This document shows positions 33,401 to 36,160 of a stretch of 36,160 nucleotides of DNA, one piece after another. The stretch lies in assembly GCA_015852425.1 (NCBI GenBank), contig JAAAIG010000032.1:1-36160 (forward strand), written 5' to 3'. The notes below the pieces were generated by a model, which saw only the letters and a program-made list of their open reading frames with translations, did no database searches and was not told where the DNA came from. This DNA comes from Gryganskiella cystojenkinii (Eukaryota > Mortierellomycota > Mortierellomycetes > Mortierellales > Mortierellaceae). Both the position numbers and the translations under genes were made by a program. Position 1 is the first letter of the stretch. Every line of letters starts with the position of its first letter.

Positions 33401-36160
33401 GCAAACGTTTGTCGATCAGAGGCAACACTATTTACAAATGCGTAGATGGAGAGGCACCAATCGAGCTGAAAGACTGTATTTCCCCAGAAACGTGCGTTCA
33501 GCTTTCGACTGGCGCCGAGTGCAGAGGCATCCCTGACCTATGCACCTGCCCCGATGGAGCCAAGGCAAGCGCGTGAAACTCTTTGTTGCTACCGCTCGAT
33601 TAAAACCAACATTCACTGATCGTGTAGACTGACCACCATCTCTATCTTGATCCATTCTATATGTTTTTCCTTTTTTTCTGTTAGGCATGCGGAAAAGACT
33701 TGGATGTGAAATGCGGAGTTGATGACAATTCGGCCGTGGCCTGCAAAGGCGGTAAATGGGAGGAGTACGAGACCTGCGAGCGTGGATGCCGGTCGATCGA
33801 GAGCCAGTGTATTAGCAAATGTGATTGCGAAGTGAACGGTCTGGTCTGCGGCGAGCATCTCCCTATTGGATGCGCTCTGACGACCGGTGTTCTTTATTCG
33901 TGCATAAAGGATCGTAAGCCCGTAACGGTCCGGGACTGTGCCCCCGGTTCCTGCAAACAGAATCCACTTCAGTCTGCCCAAGTTAAAATCCGAGCCTTTT
34001 CCTCAGATTTTAGCAAGTTTGCCGCCGGCGATTATAACGACACATGTGCTCCCAACCCGTGTTATTGCAAAGCCAACGAGACTCTGGTATTACCTCCAAT
34101 ATTATATTACACGAGAGGACGACCTTGGAATTGAAACTTACTTATTTAGTTGCTTTGACCGTTTCATCCTCGCCCTCGTCCTTACACGCCCTCTTTGTAT
34201 CCGTAATTTTCTTTTCCTTCACTTAATCTCACCTTTAGGTCTGCTCTGACAAGTTTGACGTCGCGTGCAAGTTTAAGGAGAACGTGATTCTCTCATGTCC
34301 GGGAACTGGTGGCCGACCAGTTGAAATCAAGGAATGTGGCTCGGGTGGGTGTGAGGCGAAGGATGGTGGAGCTACATGCAAGCCCGATCCATGCCGTTGT
34401 CCAGCGAAGGGCGTAGTAAGTGGCGCACACACTATGTAGTTTCATTTTTTGAACCGACTCTAACAGTCAAACTAACAGCCATGAAAACATCTATTTTTTT
34501 TTTAGTATTGTGGCTCTGAGTTCACTGGAGACTGTCACTTACCGGCTCATAGTTTGTACTTTTGCTCGGACAAAGATGCAAGGCCTATGCGTGGGGGTGC
34601 CTGTGATCCCCAGAAATGTGTTCAGGTGGATGACAAAGCGTCTTGTACAAAAAACCCGTGTAAATGCCAGACAAATTCGACGGTAAGGCAATATTGTGGA
34701 ATGAGCGAAGAAAAGGAAGAATAAGAGGGAGGAGGAGAATCTGGCCGTGTTCAAATGAAGTTTGCGCTACATAAATCTAACAAGCGGGTTTACATATTCT
34801 GTTCTCGTTCATTTATAGATCTGCTCTAGTGAGTTCCCGAAAGAGTGCTCATATGCCGCAGACACAGTGCTTACTTGTCCTACGACTGGTGGAGATCCCG
34901 TCGTTGCAGAGGTGACCAATCGCGCAACCGCCACGCAGCCTCCTCGCTCACATAATGTAATTCTACTGATCAAAATCTGTTTTTTCTGTCCTTTTCGATA
35001 TGTTTTAGGCGTGTGCACCCGACAAATGTGTCATGACGGAGAACGGAGGACGCTGCGACAAGAACACCTGCCTTTGTAAAGGCAAGGTTGATAGGGTAAA
35101 TCTAAGAAAAGAAACGCAATAAGGACGAAATTGCTACTATGTAAAAGACGATCTCTTTTTCTCCAAAAAAAGGAGGAACACAATCTGACAAACATTGCTT
35201 GATTTTTGTTCAATGGTTCAATCTGGACTTAAGCTCTGCGCTTCTGACTTTGGCTCAAAATGTGCCTATGACGAGGACAAAATTTATAAATGCGACGACG
35301 TGAATCTTCCGCCAATCGTAATCGAAACCTGCCCCGCTGAGTTCAGCTGCGCTCATGAAAACAATGATGTGACTTGCCACGCCGACAAATGCCATTGCCA
35401 AGCAGACGCGACGTTCAACACAACGGTAAGAAGAAGCATGGAGATCGATAGAGAGAGAGAGGAGTCTTTGTCCAATATTCCGCCGTAATGACCAGCTCAA
35501 CCCAACGCTTTTTCTTGGCCTCTTTCTGGCTATTAGGTCTGTGGTCGCGACTTGCCTAAGGATTGTGGCTATGACGGAGACACTCTCTTTAGATGTGCCA
35601 TAGTTGGAGAAGAATGGGAGAAAGTACGCGACTGTCCCGGGGCGAAATGCTTATCACAAGGATTACCGACCGCTAAGGTTAGACTAATTGCGCGATGACT
35701 GACCTACGGTGCCAAAGAGTACACTCCCAAAAGATTTCACTTCGTTAACCTTTATCTCGATTCCGTTATGATAGTGCTCTGACGACGACTGCAGGTGCAC
35801 CAAGCATGACGAAGCCAAAGAGGTAAGTAACCCACAAAACATATAGATCAAACCGCGCAGCGCGACTTTTCTGCCATGTCCTAATACAATTGTGCGTCGG
35901 TGTCTGTGTGCGTGTTTTTGGTCGTCATCCCAAAACTTCTTTCCCTTTTAATAGCTCTGCGGCTCCAACTTCCCGCCTGGCTGCAAAGTCGAACAAAACT
36001 CGAAATACACTTGTACGGCTGGCGAGCTTCCAACCAAAATCGGATCATGTCCTCTTGGATCTGTCTGTGATGTGGATCCAGCAAATCCAGGAACAACTAT
36101 ATGCAAAAAGGTGCCCTGCTTGTGCGACGGATCATTCGACAGTGTGGGTTTTTTTTTTTT
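24482..36160 (+). CDS. Giant secreted His-rich / eight-cysteine-module repeat protein, 3' end beyond the window
   Basis: I recognise no named family. Thirty-four exons are visible (24482-24956, 25395-25984, then 26097 onward, listed in the sub-features), giving 2,521 residues before the edge. Order: signal peptide (hydrophobic core about 18-30), a short propeptide-like stretch ending in KR at 53-54, a histidine-rich segment (58-139), a Lys-rich linker, about 95 residues of unclear type, then about 37 modules. A typical module reads C-x7-C-x9-C-x12-C-x4-C-x6-C-x4/5-C-x-C, usually starting ICGSxFPxxC, with LYxC in the middle. Intron 1 is phase 1 and every later intron phase 0. Many N-X-S/T sites occur. 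An extracellular, disulphide-rich wall or surface protein is the natural inference. The YxC...G...C spacing recalls chitin-binding peritrophin domains, but those have six cysteines. No stop is reached. An extra exon inside the 438-bp first intron is possible. Confidence 0.88.
24653..24898 (+). repeat. Histidine-rich segment (28 His in 82 residues) after a Kex2-like KR site
   Basis: Residues 58-139 contain 28 histidines in clusters of two to five, mixed with Gln, Lys and Ser, encoded mostly by CAT/CAC runs. The dibasic KR at residues 53-54 just before it resembles a Kex2 processing site after the signal peptide. Such tracts commonly bind Zn, Cu or Ni ions; that is inference here. Confidence 0.85.
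25776..29017 (+). repeat. Eight-cysteine module array, part A (exons 2-10)
   Basis: The first module is the 3' part of exon 2 (to 25984). Then exon 3 26097-26279 (1 module), exon 4 26380-27078 (4 modules fused without introns), and exon 5 27221-27565 (2 modules). Single-module exons follow: 27675-27845, 27964-28134, 28251-28424, 28552-28725 and 28844-29017. Single-module exons are 171-183 bp. Nearly all begin at the codon before Cys-Gly and end after a Cys-x-Cys-x(3-6) tail. Exon 10 ends at a GC donor. Exon 9 has lost the canonical Gly (ICSSAF). Confidence 0.88.
29018..29125 (+). other. GC-AG intron (intron 10 of the giant gene)
   Basis: The module in exon 10 ends CAG, followed by GCAAGT, a good match to the GC-donor consensus. 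The acceptor CATAG precedes the next module at 29126. Exon length (174) and the module pattern require this junction. Read-through meets a TAA two codons later. Confidence 0.8.
29126..31551 (+). repeat. Duplicated multi-exon block, copy 1 (exons 11-18)
   Basis: Exons 29126-29299, 29395-29571, 29700-29873, 29982-30014 (33 bp), 30123-30458, 30572-30973, 31105-31281 and 31369-31551. The 33-bp exon plus the 336-bp exon encode two modules, the first split by an intron after its second Cys. The 402-bp exon encodes two modules, one of them an atypical shortened one, plus a loop with SSEFSMFAAGDYNDTC. Every exon has a partner in the same order in copy 2. Confidence 0.9.
31684..32128 (+). repeat. Two single-module exons between the duplicated blocks (exons 19-20)
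   Basis: Exons 31684-31857 and 31955-32128, each 174 bp with eight cysteines. The second is preceded by an atypical acceptor with an A-rich, not pyrimidine-rich, end (AAAAAAG). Its donor GTACTT is weak, but the frame and module pattern support both junctions. These two may correspond to exons 9-10 upstream of copy 1, which would make the duplicated unit ten exons long; the similarity is not strong enough by eye to insist. Confidence 0.75.
32266..34682 (+). repeat. Duplicated multi-exon block, copy 2 (exons 21-28)
   Basis: Exons 32266-32439, 32559-32735, 32838-33014, 33100-33132 (33 bp), 33229-33564, 33685-34086, 34239-34415 and 34506-34682. Exon lengths match copy 1 exactly for five of eight (174, 177, 33, 336, 402) and also 177 for the seventh. 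The other two differ by 3 and 6 bp. Shared words include VRPLECKCKGPG, GIGCGSILGM, SPETCVQLSTG, FAAGDYNDTC. Introns have diverged in length and sequence. The fifth intron uses a GC donor (33565) where copy 1 has GT. Confidence 0.9.
33565..33684 (+). other. GC-AG intron (intron 25 of the giant gene)
   Basis: The 336-bp exon ends AAG, followed by GCAAGC. The paralogous copy-1 exon, of identical length, ends AAG followed by GTAATG. The acceptor TTAG precedes GCATGCGG at 33685. Read-through reaches TGA after three codons. Confidence 0.8.
34819..36143 (+). repeat. Eight-cysteine module array, distal part (exons 29-34), to window edge
   Basis: Exons 34819-34911 with 35009-35095 (one module split just before its fourth Cys), 35234-35425, 35537-35677 with 35775-35822 (one module split before its sixth Cys), and 35955-36143. 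The last ends before GTGGGT, a plausible donor, followed by a T run at the window edge. The first junction was chosen because GAG|GT at 34911 restores the module (VVAEACAPDKC), while reading on would insert residues lacking any Cys. Confidence 0.8.

Noticed and set aside
25776..36143. Assignment of the modules to chitin-binding peritrophin-A (ChtBD2) domains
   Set aside because: The YxC and Gly/Pro spacing is suggestive, but the modules have eight cysteines with a terminal C-x-C. The six-cysteine ChtBD2 pattern does not fit.
24482..36160. CRISPR-like or satellite periodicity in the right third
   Set aside because: The roughly 290-bp periodicity is coding: exons carry an eight-cysteine pattern in frame and introns between them are unrelated. 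There are no short identical repeats.

Overview
This is a eukaryotic, almost certainly fungal, window. It holds spliced genes with short GT-AG introns (mostly 80-150 bp), pyrimidine-rich upstream regions and compact spacing. Family content (a Golgi GDA1-type nucleotidase, a HOOK-interacting FHIP protein, a Zn(II)2Cys6 regulator and membrane-anchored Kelch proteins with Ser/Thr/Pro stalks) suggests an early-diverging fungus of the Mortierella/Mucoromycota type. The lineage is inference; the fungal nature is well supported. I rebuilt nine genes by hand-splicing. Both window ends lie in T runs, and the right-most gene runs off the edge.

Left third (1-10.2 kb): a single-exon Zn(II)2Cys6 + AT-hook, Gln/His-rich transcription factor (926-3610, +) converges on an FHIP/RAI16-like dynein-cargo adaptor gene (3807-7886, -). 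Next on the same strand is a three-exon type II Golgi guanosine diphosphatase, GDA1 (8287-10190, -).

Middle (11-23.2 kb): a divergent region leads into two tandem Kelch-type, single-pass membrane protein paralogues (11045-12740 and 13436-15307, +). A ten-exon nuclear protein follows (15579-19009), combining a homeodomain-like segment, a TFIIS-N/LW-like helical domain and an RVxF PP1-docking motif; it is PNUTS/Ppn1-like and close in layout to plant LUMINIDEPENDENS. The splicing-associated protein CCDC174 lies 141 bp downstream (19151-20759). After about 1.4 kb of apparently empty DNA comes a single-exon seven-transmembrane protein (22155-23159).

Right third (24.5 kb to the end): one enormous gene, still open at the edge. 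Thirty-four recognisable exons encode at least 2,521 residues. They comprise a signal peptide, a Kex2-like KR site, a histidine-rich segment and about 37 copies of an eight-cysteine module. Nearly every module is one exon bounded by phase-0 introns that begin at the codon before a Cys-Gly. An eight-module-type block (29126-31551) is repeated about 3.14 kb downstream (32266-34682), complete with a 33-bp microexon. This gene is the best candidate for something undescribed.
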